64,000 bases of DNA from positions 6,260,501 to 6,324,500 of the forward strand of contig NC_011894.1 in NCBI RefSeq assembly GCF_000022085.1, given 5' to 3'. Below are positions 28,002 through 36,980 of the stretch, piece by piece (the stretch's first letter is position 1; every line of letters begins with the position of its first letter). The notes below the pieces were generated by a model, which did no database searches, had not been told where the DNA came from, and saw only the letters and a program-made list of their open reading frames with translations. The position numbers and the translations under genes were made by a program. The stretch is from Methylobacterium nodulans ORS 2060. GTDB taxonomy: Bacteria > Pseudomonadota > Alphaproteobacteria > Rhizobiales > Beijerinckiaceae.

Positions 28002-28707
28002 CCGGAGCGGGTGCCCATCATCAGCCCGTCGAGGGCCGTGAAGCCCATCGTGGAGGCGATGCTCCGCCGCGCCCGCATGGCGCAGAGGCTGGCCCCGTGC
28101 CCGAGATGGGCCACGATCACGCGGCCCTCCGCCCGCTCGCCCGCGAGCTCCGGCAGCGTCTCGGCGACATGCTGGTAGGAGAGTCCATGGAAGCCGTAGC
28201 GGAGGATGCCCGCGTCGGTGAGCGCCCGCGGGATCGGGAAGAGCTGCGCCAACCGCGGCTGCGTGCGATGGAAGGCCGTGTCGAAGCAGGCGACCTGCGG
28301 CAGGTTCGGCCAGGCCGCCGCCACCGCCCGGATGGCCGCGAGGTTGTGGGGCTGATGCGCCGGGGCGAGGGGCACGAGCCGCTCGAGCGCATCGAGGACC
28401 GCGCCGTCGATCAGGACGGGGGCGGCGTAGTCCCGCCCGCCATGCACGACCCGGTGTCCCGCCGCCCGCAGGACGAGGTCCGGCATGCGCCGGACTGCAT
28501 CGAGAAGCCACGCGATGGCGGTCGCGTGGTTGCTGCCCTCCGGCGGCGGGGCCCCGGTCGCGAGCCGGACCGGACCCGACGCCTCCACGGCGACCGGGCC
28601 GCCGAGACCGGAGACGCCGCCCCGGCACAGCAGCGCCAGCGAGCCGGCCGCGTAGAGGGCGAATTTCAGGCTCGACGAGCCCGCATTGATCGCCAGGATC
28701 GCATCGC

Positions 28708-28893
28708 TCATACGGCGGCTCCTACGGGACCCGCGGCGGCTCCTGCCGGCGCCGCGGCGGCACCGGCCCGGTGCACGAAGAGCTGGGCGAGCGCACAGGA
28801 AGCCTCGCGCACCTCGGCGCTGTCGGATCGGCTCGTCAGGATGATCGGCACCCGCGCCCCGAGGATCAGCCCGGCCGCATCCGCGCCGCCTGA
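28708..28893 (-). pseudogene. Phosphate acetyltransferase (Pta/Ptb type), C-terminal remnant
   Basis: The frame ending at 28708 reads LSGGADAAGLILGARVPIIL then TSRSDSAEVREASCALAQLF, the C-terminus of a phosphate acetyl/butyryltransferase. Only about 60 residues remain; the preceding sequence belongs to a phasin-like protein, so a deletion joined the two. The stop overlaps the ackA ATG. A full Pta would have linked acetyl-CoA with acetyl-phosphate. Confidence 0.72.
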
Positions 28894-29206
28894 CAGGGAT
28901 AGGCGGTGTCCGCCTCGTCCTGCGAGAGCGTGCCGGCCTCCCGCTGATACTCCGACAGGGCTCGAGTGACAAAGGCCACTTGGAGCTTGAATGCTTCCGC
29001 GGGGGAGCCGCAACGGCTGAGCGCCGCAATATGCTCCGCTTGAGCTTGCAGTCACCGACCAGCAAAGCTCAGGAGTTCCGCTGCGATCTGCGCCGGCAGG
29101 TCGACGCCGAACGATTTCCAGACCGCGGCATCGGAGAAAACGCGGACATCGCATCGCTCAGTCCAAAAGCCTGGTTGTTCTCTCCATACTTCCTCTCGAT
29201 CGACAT
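28890..29206 (-). pseudogene. Phasin-like PHB granule protein, frameshifted
   Basis: From the ATG at 29206 (strong AGGAGG ribosome site) successive frames read MSIERKYGENNQAFGLSDAM, then VFSDAAVWKSFGVDLPAQIA, AELLSFAGR, then LQAQAEHIAALSRCGSPAEA and FKLQVAFVTRALSEYQREAG. This is the helical pattern of polyhydroxyalkanoate granule phasins. At least two single-base frameshifts break it, and its 3' end is fused to the pta remnant. A FixK-type box is centred 60 bases upstream, suggesting that it was the first gene of a phasin-pta-ackA operon. Confidence 0.65.
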
Positions 29207-29259
29207 GGTTGCCTCCTTTGAACGGTCAGCCATCGCTGACACGATGAGCGGGATGGTCA

Positions 29260-29273
29260 TCGACGCAGATCAA
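29260..29273. promoter_or_regulatory. FNR/FixK-type box upstream of the phasin-pta-ackA remnants
   Basis: TCGACGCAGATCAA matches 8 of 10 positions; on the minus strand it reads TTGATCTGCGTCGA. Its centre is 60 bases from the phasin ATG, about the same spacing as at the receiver gene. Confidence 0.55.
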
Positions 29274-29321
29274 GAGAGCTGGAAGCAGTGCTGGTCGATC
29301 CGCCGGCAGGCGCAGGCTTGC

Positions 29322-30062
29322 TCATGCCGCCGGCGCACTGCCCTGATTAGCATCCTGCGTGGACAGCAGGACGAGGCCCGACATCGGATCGACCCAGGTC
29401 AGGTCGTCGCGCAGGCCGACGACCCCCGGCACCGACTCGGCCGCTGCGTGGATCGCGGCGCGCTGCCGCTCGTCCGTGAGGGAGCCGCGCAGCGTGACAA
29501 TGCCGTTCGTAACCGAGACCTCAATCAGCTCCAGCGGAATGAACCCCGCATCGAGGAAGGCCGCCTCCACGTCGGCGCGGATCGCGGCATCGTTCCGCGG
29601 CGGCGCCTCGCGCGCCTGCTCTAGCGCCCGGCGCAGGGCACGCAGGAGATCCGCCCGTGTGACGATCCCAATCATCCGCCCCTTGTCGACAACCGGCACC
29701 CGCTTGATGCGGCGCCGCGCCATCAGGTCGACGATCTCGTCGAGCGGCGTGTCCGGCGACGCGGTCACAACCTCCTTCGTCATCACGTCGCCAACCTGCC
29801 GCCCCCGCTCCCGCGCGTACGCTTCGGCCAGCCGGCCCGGACTGATCAGGTATTGAACCCAGTTCGGCTTCGGGCGGGCCGTGCCGAGCTCCGGGCGGGC
29901 GAGAAGATCCCCTTCGGTCACGATGCCGATGACCGCGCCGTCCGGATCGAGGACGGGCAGCCCGCTGATCCGCTTCTCCAGCATGAGGGCAACCGCCAGC
30001 TCCAGGGGGAGGTCGGCCCTGACGCCCGTTACCTCTTCGGTCATGATGTCGCGCGCGCGCAT
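29322..30062 (-). CDS. CBS-pair plus BON domain protein
   Basis: 246 residues: two CBS motifs (about 5-60, RDIMTEEVTGVRADLPLELAVALMLEKRISGLPVLDPDG; and about 95-150, GDVMTKEVVTASPDTPLDEIVDLMARRRIKRVPVVDKGR) followed by a BON domain (about 165-230). CBS pairs bind adenine nucleotides and report energy state; BON domains bind membranes or other macromolecules. The ATG at 30062 has a GGAGGCGACG ribosome site and lies downstream of a near-perfect FixK box; the longer open frame to 30377 would put the box inside the gene. CBS proteins such as Hrp1 also belong to the DosR regulon. Confidence 0.82.
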   Translation of the reverse strand: MRARDIMTEEVTGVRADLPLELAVALMLEKRISGLPVLDPDGAVIGIVTEGDLLARPELGTARPKPNWVQYLISPGRLAEAYARERGRQVGDVMTKEVVTASPDTPLDEIVDLMARRRIKRVPVVDKGRMIGIVTRADLLRALRRALEQAREAPPRNDAAIRADVEAAFLDAGFIPLELIEVSVTNGIVTLRGSLTDERQRAAIHAAAESVPGVVGLRDDLTWVDPMSGLVLLSTQDANQGSAPAA

Positions 30063-30137
30063 CGTCGCCTCCGCCACTGGCCTGCTGCTCCGATCGGGCA
30101 GCCCGGCGAACTTTAGGAGCTGCGGTCGAAACGCGGC

Positions 30138-30151
30138 TTGATCTGGATCAT
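30138..30151. promoter_or_regulatory. FNR/FixK-type box upstream of the CBS-BON gene
   Basis: TTGATCTGGATCAT matches 9 of 10 positions. Its centre is about 82 bases upstream of the CBS-BON start at 30062. Confidence 0.7.
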
Positions 30152-30263
30152 ATTGCGGCGCCGGGCTCATAGCTTCTGACGGATGCCTGGCGCCGACCGG
30201 TTGGCACGTGTCCGGGCTGGGCGGGCTCGCGACAGTCACACCGCAACCCCTGTTTAGTGGGGC

Positions 30264-30277
30264 TTGCGCGAGATCAA
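30264..30277. promoter_or_regulatory. FNR/FixK-type box upstream of the universal stress protein
   Basis: TTGCGCGAGATCAA matches 8 of 10 positions. It lies about 97 bases upstream of the UspA-like start at 30368, in the divergent region with the CBS-BON gene. Confidence 0.6.
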
Positions 30278-30367
30278 AGCCCGACGCCGCAGACACGGCA
30301 TCATCGCGGTCGGTGCGGGATATGGGCCCGTCGGAACGGGCACCGTGCTGGGGAAGGCAGCGTCGCG

Positions 30368-31210
30368 ATGATTGCATCGATCAAGAGCGTCCTCATCGGC
30401 GTGACGGAGTCCATCGGCTCGCAGGGACCCTCAGCGGCGCTCGCCTATGGCTTCTCCCTGGCCCAGCAGGCCGAGGCCCACGTCAGCGTGCAGGCGATGG
30501 CGGTGGACATCGTCGTGCCGAATGCCTGGATCAGCGGATTCGCGGACTCGCTCGCCGCTGCCGAGAACCGACGGCTCAAGAGCCTGGCCGAGACTGTGGC
30601 AGAGCGGGCGCGGGCCGATGCGTCGGCAGCCGGCCTGCGCTGCACCGCACGGGCGCGGCACCTCACCGCGAACGAGCTCTTCGGGAGCCTCGCCGCCCAG
30701 GCGCGCATCCACGACGTCACCGTGCTCGATGCGGAGCCGAATTTCGTCGCGGTGCGGCGCGGCCTGATCGAGGATCTGATCCTCTATAGCGGTCGCCCCC
30801 TGCTGGTCGTCCCGCCGGCCGCGGAGGCGTTCACGGCGGAGCGGATCGTAGTCGCCTGGGACGGCAGCGCCCCCGCGGCGCGCGCGGTCGGCGATGCGCT
30901 GCCCTTCCTGCGCTGCGCCCGCGAGGTCCACGTCGTGACGGTCACCGGAGAGAAGGACCTCTCGGAGACGGTTCCCGGCGCCGAACTCGGCCCATATCTC
31001 GCGCGCCACGGCGTGCCCGTCACGATCGTGGACCTGCCGATGGAGGAGGGGAGCGTCGCCGAGACGCTGCGGCGCCACGCGATCCTGTCCCGCGCCGACC
31101 TGATGGTGGCGGGCGGCTTCGTGCATGCCCGCCTGCGCGAGATGGTGCTCGGCGGGGTGACGGAGGCGCTCCTCACCGCCTGCCCGGTGCCCCTGCTCCT
31201 CTCTCATTGA
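30368..31210 (+). CDS. Tandem universal stress protein (UspA family)
   Basis: 280 residues with two Usp-like halves: a degenerate first (about 1-150) and a second (about 155-280) beginning RIVVAWDGSAPAARAV and ending MVAGGFVHARLREMVLGGVTEALL, which resembles the GxxGxxxxxxxxGSxxxxxx ATP-binding signature but lacks the second serine. Usp proteins act in cytoplasmic stress survival, often at low oxygen. The ATG at 30368 follows GGAAGG. The gene is flanked by FixK-type boxes on both sides and precedes the phosphoketolase on the same strand. Confidence 0.83.
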   Translation: MIASIKSVLIGVTESIGSQGPSAALAYGFSLAQQAEAHVSVQAMAVDIVVPNAWISGFADSLAAAENRRLKSLAETVAERARADASAAGLRCTARARHLTANELFGSLAAQARIHDVTVLDAEPNFVAVRRGLIEDLILYSGRPLLVVPPAAEAFTAERIVVAWDGSAPAARAVGDALPFLRCAREVHVVTVTGEKDLSETVPGAELGPYLARHGVPVTIVDLPMEEGSVAETLRRHAILSRADLMVAGGFVHARLREMVLGGVTEALLTACPVPLLLSH

Positions 31211-31231
31211 GGTGCCCGATAACGACGGGCG

Positions 31232-31245
31232 GTGATCCACATCAA
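31232..31245. promoter_or_regulatory. FNR/FixK-type box upstream of phosphoketolase
   Basis: GTGATCCACATCAA matches 9 of 10 positions of TTGAT-N4-ATCAA and lies about 84 bases before the phosphoketolase ATG at 31323. Confidence 0.68.
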
Positions 31246-31322
31246 GGCGGAAGCCGTCCCGACCATGAAACTCTCAGCTGAGGCCGCGCAACATTTGCCG
31301 GCCGGTGTGGTGGGAGGACGAC

Positions 31323-33821
31323 ATGACAGTCCTGACAGGCTCGTCTCGGAACGATGCGCGCGCTGCGCGGCAGGATGCGGGCGACGGCTTCGTGCCGGGT
31401 CCGCTCGGCCCCCAGGAGCTGGCGGGCCTCGACGCGTATTGGCGGGCCGCGAACTACCTGTCGGTCGGTCAGATCTACCTTCTCGACAACCCGCTCCTGC
31501 GCGAGCCGCTCGCCCCCGCGCATGTCAAGCCGCGGCTGCTCGGCCATTGGGGCACCACGCCCGGCCTCAACTTCATCTACGCCCATCTGAACCGGGTGAT
31601 CCGGCGGCGCGACCTCGACATGATCGCGGTCTGGGGGCCGGGCCACGGGGCGCCGGGGCTTGTCGCCAACGCCTATCTCGAAGGAACCTACAGCGAGGTC
31701 TACCCCGACGTCGCGCCGGACGCGGAGGGAATGCGCCGGCTCTTCCGCCAGTTCTCGTTCCCGGGCGGGATTCCGAGCCACGCCTCGCCCGAACTGCCCG
31801 GCTCGATCCACGAGGGCGGAGAGCTCGGCTACTCGCTCGCCCATGCCTTCGGGGCCGCCCTGGACAATCCGGACCTGATCGTCGCCTGCGTGGTGGGCGA
31901 TGGCGAGGCCGAGACGGGGGCGCTCGCCGCCTCCTGGCACTCGGCGAAGTTCCTCGACCCGCGGACGGACGGCACCGTCCTGCCCATCCTCCATCTCAAC
32001 GGCTACAAGATCGCCAATCCGACGATCCTGGCGCGCATGCCCGAGGCGGAGCTGATGAGCCTGCTTACCGGCTACGGCTACGATCCAATCGTCGTCGCCG
32101 GCGAAGAGCCGGCGCCGATGCATCAGGCGATGGCGGCGGCGCTCGACCGCGCGCTCGACCGCATCGCGCAAATCCGGCGCGAGGCCGGCTGCGAGCGGCC
32201 GCGCTGGCCCATGATCGTGCTGCGCAGCCCGAAAGGCTGGACCGGCCCGAAGGTCGTCGGCGGCCTGCCCGTCGAGGGGACGTGGCGCTCGCATCAGGTT
32301 CCGGTGGCCGCCACGCGCGAGAACCCGGAGCACTTGGCGATCCTCGAGCGCTGGATGCGCTCCTACCGTCCCGAGACCCTGTTCGACGCCGCGGGACGCC
32401 TTGTGCCGGACCTGGCCGCCCTGGCCCCGGCGGGCGAGCGGCGGCTCTCCGCCAACCCGCAGGCGAATGGCGGGCGCCACGCCCAGCCGCTCCGCCGGCC
32501 CCCCATCGCGGACCATGCGGTGAGCGTCGAGGCGCCCGGGGCCGCCACGGCCGAGGCGACGCGGGTGCTCGGCGCCTATCTGCGCGATGTCGTCACCCTC
32601 AACACCGCGAGCCGGAACTTCCGGATCATGGGGCCGGACGAAACCGCCTCGAACCGCCTCGACGCCGTCCTGTCCGTGACGAACCGGGTCTGGCAGGAGG
32701 AGATCCTGCCGGGCGACGACCATCTGGGCCGCACCGGCCGGGTGATGGAGGTGCTGAGTGAACAGCTCTGCGAGGGCTGGCTCGAAGGCTACCTGCTGAC
32801 CGGCCGCCACGGCCTGTTCGCGAGCTACGAGGCCTTCATCCACGTGGTCGACTCGATGGTGAGCCAGCACGCCAAGTGGCTCAAATCCTCCCGCGCGCTG
32901 CCCTGGCGCCGGCCGGTCCCGTCGCTAAACCTGCTGCTGTCCTCCCATGTCTGGCGCCAGGACCACAACGGCTTCAGCCACCAGGATCCCGGCTTCATCG
33001 ACTTCATCGCCAACAAGCGCGGCGACGTCGCGCGGGTCTACCTGCCGCCGGACGCCAATTGCCTGCTGTGGGTGATGGACCACTGCCTGGGCACGCATGA
33101 CCGCATCAACGTGGTCGTGGCCGGCAAGCAGCCCGCGCCCCAGTGGCTTGCTCCCGACGCGGCGGCGCGCCACTGCGCGGCGGGGATCGGCGTGTGGGAC
33201 TTCGCCTCGAACGAGGGGGAGGGCGAGCCCGACGTGGTGATGGCCTGCGCGGGCGACGTGCCCACGATGGAGACCCTGGCGGCGGTGGACTGGCTGCGCC
33301 GGGCGGTGCCCGACCTGCGGATGCGCGTCGTCAACGTCGTTGACCTGATGACGCTGCCCTCGCCAGACATGCACCCGCACGGGATCGAGGACGCGGCCTT
33401 CGACGGGCTGTTCACGAAGGACCGGCCGGTGATCTTCGCCTATCACGGTTATCCCTGGCTGATCCATCGGCTGACCTACCGGCGCACCAACCACGCCAAC
33501 TTCCACGTCCACGGCTTTCAGGAGGAGGGCACGACCACAACGCCCTTCGATATGGCAGTGATGAACCGCCTCGACCGCCATCACCTGGCGATCGCCGCCC
33601 TGCGCCGCGTACCGCGCCTCGGTGCACGGGCGGACCGGGCCGTGCACGCGCTGGAGGAGCGGCTCGCGGTCCATCGCGCGCATGTCTGTCGGACCGGCGA
33701 GGACCTGCCGGAGATCCGGGATTGGCGCTGGCCGCAGCCGGGCATGGCAAAGCCGGAGGAGTCGGGCGCCCGCATCCAGGAGCCGGACCGGGAGGCGCTC
33801 AAAGCCGGCGGCAGTTCTTGA
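31323..33821 (+). CDS. xfp: Xylulose-5-phosphate/fructose-6-phosphate phosphoketolase
   Basis: 832 residues, full length. A thiamine-diphosphate enzyme that splits xylulose-5-P or fructose-6-P with phosphate to give acetyl-phosphate plus glyceraldehyde-3-P or erythrose-4-P. Visible motifs: [47 protein letters not shown], the ThDP motif [34 protein letters not shown], and NAN-type [13 protein letters not shown]. The ATG at 31323 follows GGGAGGAC. It should feed acetyl-phosphate to acetate kinase, yet ackA and pta next door are broken, so its product must go elsewhere or the pathway is dead-ended here. A FixK-type box lies upstream. Confidence 0.92.
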   Translation: MTVLTGSSRNDARAARQDAGDGFVPGPLGPQELAGLDAYWRAANYLSVGQIYLLDNPLLREPLAPAHVKPRLLGHWGTTPGLNFIYAHLNRVIRRRDLDMIAVWGPGHGAPGLVANAYLEGTYSEVYPDVAPDAEGMRRLFRQFSFPGGIPSHASPELPGSIHEGGELGYSLAHAFGAALDNPDLIVACVVGDGEAETGALAASWHSAKFLDPRTDGTVLPILHLNGYKIANPTILARMPEAELMSLLTGYGYDPIVVAGEEPAPMHQAMAAALDRALDRIAQIRREAGCERPRWPMIVLRSPKGWTGPKVVGGLPVEGTWRSHQVPVAATRENPEHLAILERWMRSYRPETLFDAAGRLVPDLAALAPAGERRLSANPQANGGRHAQPLRRPPIADHAVSVEAPGAATAEATRVLGAYLRDVVTLNTASRNFRIMGPDETASNRLDAVLSVTNRVWQEEILPGDDHLGRTGRVMEVLSEQLCEGWLEGYLLTGRHGLFASYEAFIHVVDSMVSQHAKWLKSSRALPWRRPVPSLNLLLSSHVWRQDHNGFSHQDPGFIDFIANKRGDVARVYLPPDANCLLWVMDHCLGTHDRINVVVAGKQPAPQWLAPDAAARHCAAGIGVWDFASNEGEGEPDVVMACAGDVPTMETLAAVDWLRRAVPDLRMRVVNVVDLMTLPSPDMHPHGIEDAAFDGLFTKDRPVIFAYHGYPWLIHRLTYRRTNHANFHVHGFQEEGTTTTPFDMAVMNRLDRHHLAIAALRRVPRLGARADRAVHALEERLAVHRAHVCRTGEDLPEIRDWRWPQPGMAKPEESGARIQEPDREALKAGGSS

Positions 33822-33944
33822 GCTGACGGATCAGGCGAAGGGCCCCGGCGTGTTACCGTGGAGGGCCTTCGCCGCCGGTATCCCGGCGCTCAATGGGTCG
33901 GGAGCCGAACCGCCGAACCGAAGGGGCCCGACCGGGCATGGCTC

Positions 33945-34560
33945 TCACAGCATGATCGGAGCCATTGGAGCTGCGCCGGCATAGCCGACGAAAGTGTGGT
34001 CGCGGACGGCCACGACGCCCGGGATGCTCTCGGCCGCCGTGACCAGCGCCTGCGCCTCCGCTTCGTTGGTCACCATGCCCCAGAGATGGACGACCCCGTC
34101 GAGGACCGTGACGTTGCCCTCGCCCGTCTCCGTCCAGGGCTGCCGGGCGAGTTCCGCGAGCAGCATGTCGCGGATGCGCTGGTCGGTGAGTTGCTGCGCG
34201 TTGCTCGGCCCGGCCGTCGCGGGCATCAGGGTGGCGAGCGCGCGCACCAGGTCGCCGCGGGTGACGATCCCGACCACCTGCTCGGCCCGATCGGGGCGGG
34301 GCTCGACGATCGGCACGCGACGGATCCGGTTGCGCTCGAGAATCTCGACGATCTCCGGCAGGGGCGTGTCCGGCTTTGCGCTGACGACGGGGCGCGCCAT
34401 CACGTCCCGCGCCGTGCGCCCATGTACCATGCGGTACTCGCTGGCGAGTTCCTCGATCGAGGTGAAGAGGTCGAGCCAGCGGTTCCGGCGGCGGCGCTCG
34501 GTTGCGAGTTCGGCGCGATGCAGCAGATCGCCCTCGCTCACGATCCCGACCAGGGCGCCG
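33945..34560 (-). pseudogene. CBS-BON protein, N-terminally truncated
   Basis: The frame encodes the end of a first CBS motif (GALVGIVSEGDLLHRAEL), a complete second CBS (ARDVMARPVVSAKPDTPLPEIVEILERNRIRRVPIVE) and a BON domain (VTVLDGVVHLWGMVTNEAEA). It is a paralogue of the gene at 29322. The first half of CBS 1 is lost at a junction near 34560, where phage-like sequence begins. A GTG at 34541 could start a shortened product of about 198 residues, but a lone CBS plus BON is probably not functional. Confidence 0.7.
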
Positions 34561-35299
34561 CTTCGGATGCTCTCACCGGAGCAGCGGACCGGGCTTGAGA
34601 TTTATCGGCGCGGGCTTCAGCAGGCCGAGGCGGCACGGACCTCCGTTCCCGGATGGCTGGAGAACCTGGCCCGCACGGGGTTCGACCCCAACGCCGTGGT
34701 CTCCGGGCTTTTTGGGGCTGGCATTCCCGGCGCCGACCGGCTCCGCGGAGTACGGCCGGAGCCTGAAGCGGGCGCTGGGCGACCAGAGCCCGGAATGGGC
34801 CAACCTGCGGCAGGCGGCCTGGCTCCGGCTGACGGGAGCGGGTGAGGCGCAACGCATGCCGGCGGCGCGCGAGGCGGAGCGCATCCGGGCCTTCACCGAG
34901 GGCGAGGGCAGCGGGCTCGCGCGGACCCTGTTCTCTCAGGATGAGCTCGCTCTGATGAACCGCTACGCTGATGCCGTGTGGGCAACCCATGCGCCGAGCG
35001 GGACTCGGCTGCCGGACGGTGGCCGGTCCCGGGCGCTCGCGCGGCAGGTCATGAACCTGATCTCGGGCGCGGTCGGCTACAAGCTGGCCGGTCCGGGGGG
35101 TGGTGCTCTCGCCTACGGCATGCGGATGGGGCAGCGGGTGCTGGACGGCAGCCTTGATGCCATGCGGGCATCACGGTCGTTCGAGGGCGGAGCGCCGCGG
35201 GTGGTGCTGACGCTGCCGGCGCCTCCTCCTGCTCTTACGGCGGGCGCTGGAGCAGCTGGTGGCCTGATCCGGCCGTTCGGCGCGCTGCCCGCCTTCTGA
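34561..35299 (+). pseudogene. Phage-type large protein, C-terminal fragment with frameshift
   Basis: Two frames join near 34750: LSPEQRTGLEIYRRGLQQAE followed by VPGWLENLARTGFDPNAVVS, then YGRSLKRALGDQSPEWANLR, QAAWLRLTGAGE and DELALMNRYADAVW. The helical, Ala/Arg-rich composition and the conserved-looking blocks resemble a phage virion or mobile-element protein whose N-terminal part is missing. I do not recognise a named family. The left end is the breakpoint with the CBS-BON gene. Confidence 0.5.
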
Positions 35300-35303
35300 G
35301 CAG

Positions 35304-35822
35304 ATGATGATGAGCCCACGTGAAGCGGCTTGGATTGTTCACCACCGTACCGGCGCGGACATCACCCCCTGCACGCTCCACGAGCGGGCCGGCGACATCC
35401 GCGCCTGGGTGGTCCGCAACCCGCATGCTCATCACGCACAGGTCTGCACCGATGACGAGCTCGTAGCGTGGGTGGCTCGGCCGGAGCCCTGCGGGGACTA
35501 TCGAGATGGAGGCCATGTCGGTGGAGGCGCACTTCAGGGTGCGCACCACTTCGGGTCAGGCCGTGAACCATACGAGGTCAGCGCCGGCGGGGACCGTGAA
35601 CTCGGCTGTCGCGTGCACAAAGCCGTTGTGACAGCCCCACTCCAGGCCGCCCGCACACTGTTCGCGGGCCTCGGCGAGGCCGAGCAGCTGCAGGCGATCG
35701 GGGCGGCCGGCGCCTACGCGGAGTTCTGCCAGCGCGACCCGACCACCAAGCCGAAGCAACCTGCAGAACTGGCTGCGCAACGGGCTGTTCCGGAACACAG
35801 GGCGCCGGCTGCTGCAGCCGAC
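35304..35822 (+). pseudogene. Degenerate phage/plasmid small genes
   Basis: Short plausible protein segments occur in different frames: MMMSPREAAWIVHHRTGADI..HERAGDIRAWVVRNPHAHH (from about 35304), MEAMSVEAHFRVRTTSGQAVN (from 35512) and QLQAIGAAGAYAEFCQRDPT followed by NLQNWLRNGLFRNTGRRLL up to a stop at 35825. The last resembles the end of a DNA-related phage or plasmid protein. No continuous frame links them. A further fragment (VFVAADSPGAAAWERYYARF) lies at 35953-36167. Confidence 0.35.
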
Positions 35823-35931
35823 CTAGTGCACTGACGCCTTCAAAACGTACAAAGCTCAGCGTGATGTCTTGCGCGTTTGCAAGCGGTTGGTGAGCGCGCG
35901 TGTGATGCGTTCGTTGGCGTCTGTGCACTAG
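35823..35931. repeat. 109-bp MITE-like unit, copy B
   Basis: It starts CTAGTGCACTGACGCC and ends GGCGTCTGTGCACTAG, inverted repeats with one mismatch over 15 bases. It has the same total length as the unit at 5293-5401 but a largely unrelated interior. Confidence 0.6.
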
Positions 35932-35952
35932 ACTCTGCCAGCGGACCGGAGG

Positions 35953-36167
35953 CAGTGCGAGCTGCTGTGGCGGTGCAGATGGTGGTGCGAGGCGAGTGGC
36001 CGATCGGCGGCAGCGTTTTCGTGGCGGCCGACTCGCCCGGGGCGGCGGCGTGGGAGCGCTACTACGCGCGGTTCGGGCGACGGGCGCGCTGGAGCGAGTG
36101 CGGGCGACACGCGCGCGGCTGGTTCATGCCGAGCGCACTTCCGCCAGACCACGCGGCGGCACTTTGA
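35953..36167 (+). CDS. Short fragment of unknown protein
   Basis: An open frame of about 70 residues (AVRAAVAVQMVVRGEWPIGG..AAWERYYARFGRRARWSECG) ends at 36167. It has no clear start because the MITE-like unit lies directly upstream; it may be a gene cut by that unit. The family is unknown. Confidence 0.3.
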
Positions 36168-36204
36168 TGTAGTGTGATGCGCCCAGATAGTGGGAAGGCG
36201 AGGC

Positions 36205-36741
36205 ATGATGCGAACCTGCGTAGCAGTTATCGGCATTGCCCTCCTATGCAGTCGGAGCGCGCTTGGTGCAGAGGCTGGTTGGCAGAGGTACGTCAACCCT
36301 CGTTTCGGCGTTGTGGTTAACTATCCGGCCGCGTTCAGCGTGCGCGATCGGCCGCCCGACAATGGCGATGGGCAGACCTTCCGAACGCCACGCGGCGACG
36401 CCGTGCTCAGGATTTTCGGCAGTTACAATGTCGACCATGAACCATCCGCTCGGCTGATGCAGTCTCGAAAGCAGGTCGAGATAACCTACTCCTACATTAA
36501 GGTGGAGGCTGATTGGTTTGTCCTCTCTTGGTCAAAGAATGGGCGAATTTCATATTTGCGCTGCAACCTGGGTGGACAGGAATATGATACCATCGGCTGT
36601 GTAGAATTGAATTATCCTGCGGCTGATGCGAGCCGATGGGCGTTGATTGTTGACCGAATCAGCAAATCGCTTCGGGTTCAGTCGCGCGCATCCGGACTGA
36701 TTATTCCGCAGTTCAGGCCGGTCCCTGGTCATCTAACGTAG
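36205..36741 (+). CDS. Secreted protein, unknown function
   Basis: 178 residues with a signal peptide (MMRTCVAVIGIALLCSRSALG, cleavage near residue 21). The mature part begins WQRYVNPRFGVVVNYPAAF, a pattern seen in secreted stress proteins of alphaproteobacteria, with two cysteines (CNLGG, TIGCVEL) that may pair. The ATG at 36205 follows GGAAGGCGAGGC. Lower GC than its neighbours suggests transfer. No enzymatic motif is seen. Confidence 0.65.
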   Translation: MMRTCVAVIGIALLCSRSALGAEAGWQRYVNPRFGVVVNYPAAFSVRDRPPDNGDGQTFRTPRGDAVLRIFGSYNVDHEPSARLMQSRKQVEITYSYIKVEADWFVLSWSKNGRISYLRCNLGGQEYDTIGCVELNYPAADASRWALIVDRISKSLRVQSRASGLIIPQFRPVPGHLT

Positions 36742-36980
36742 CTATCGTGCGTCTGTCCCTCGTGCAGCGTGTTCAGTGGGCCCCTATGCGGCAGCGCCAG
36801 AAGGCGCTGAGTTTATGGCGTGATCAATCGGGATCCTGTCGGCTGGTAGGCCGTCCTCCTCATTGTCGTGGTTCTCTATTAGGACGCGGCGCCGGCCTCG
36901 GCGGCGTATCGGCGTCCTGATAGGCGCGCCGGCTGGCCCAGAAACCCGGCTGCAGCGCCAGGCGGTTGAGGGTTGCTTCG

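Larger units (their letters stand above)
26088..28711 (-). pseudogene. ackA: Acetate kinase gene split by an IS66 element
   Basis: The N-terminal part (28711 to 28002) encodes AILAINAGSSSLKFALY, AGHRVVHGG, CFDTAFH and VIVAHLGHGASLCA up to GLMMGTRSG. The C-terminal part (26574 to 26088) resumes with AVDPGLVLHL and includes VFTAGIGEHAPRVR. Joining them across the insertion gives about 398 residues, the normal acetate kinase length, with no other defect seen. The enzyme would turn acetyl-phosphate plus ADP into acetate plus ATP, the step after phosphoketolase. The 1,419-bp insertion abolishes it. Its ATG overlaps the stop of the pta remnant as ATGA, so they were an operon. Confidence 0.92.

Noticed and set aside
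30063..30377. N-terminal extension of the CBS-BON protein
   Set aside because: It contains the FixK-type box and lacks a ribosome site; CBS proteins normally begin at MRARDIM.
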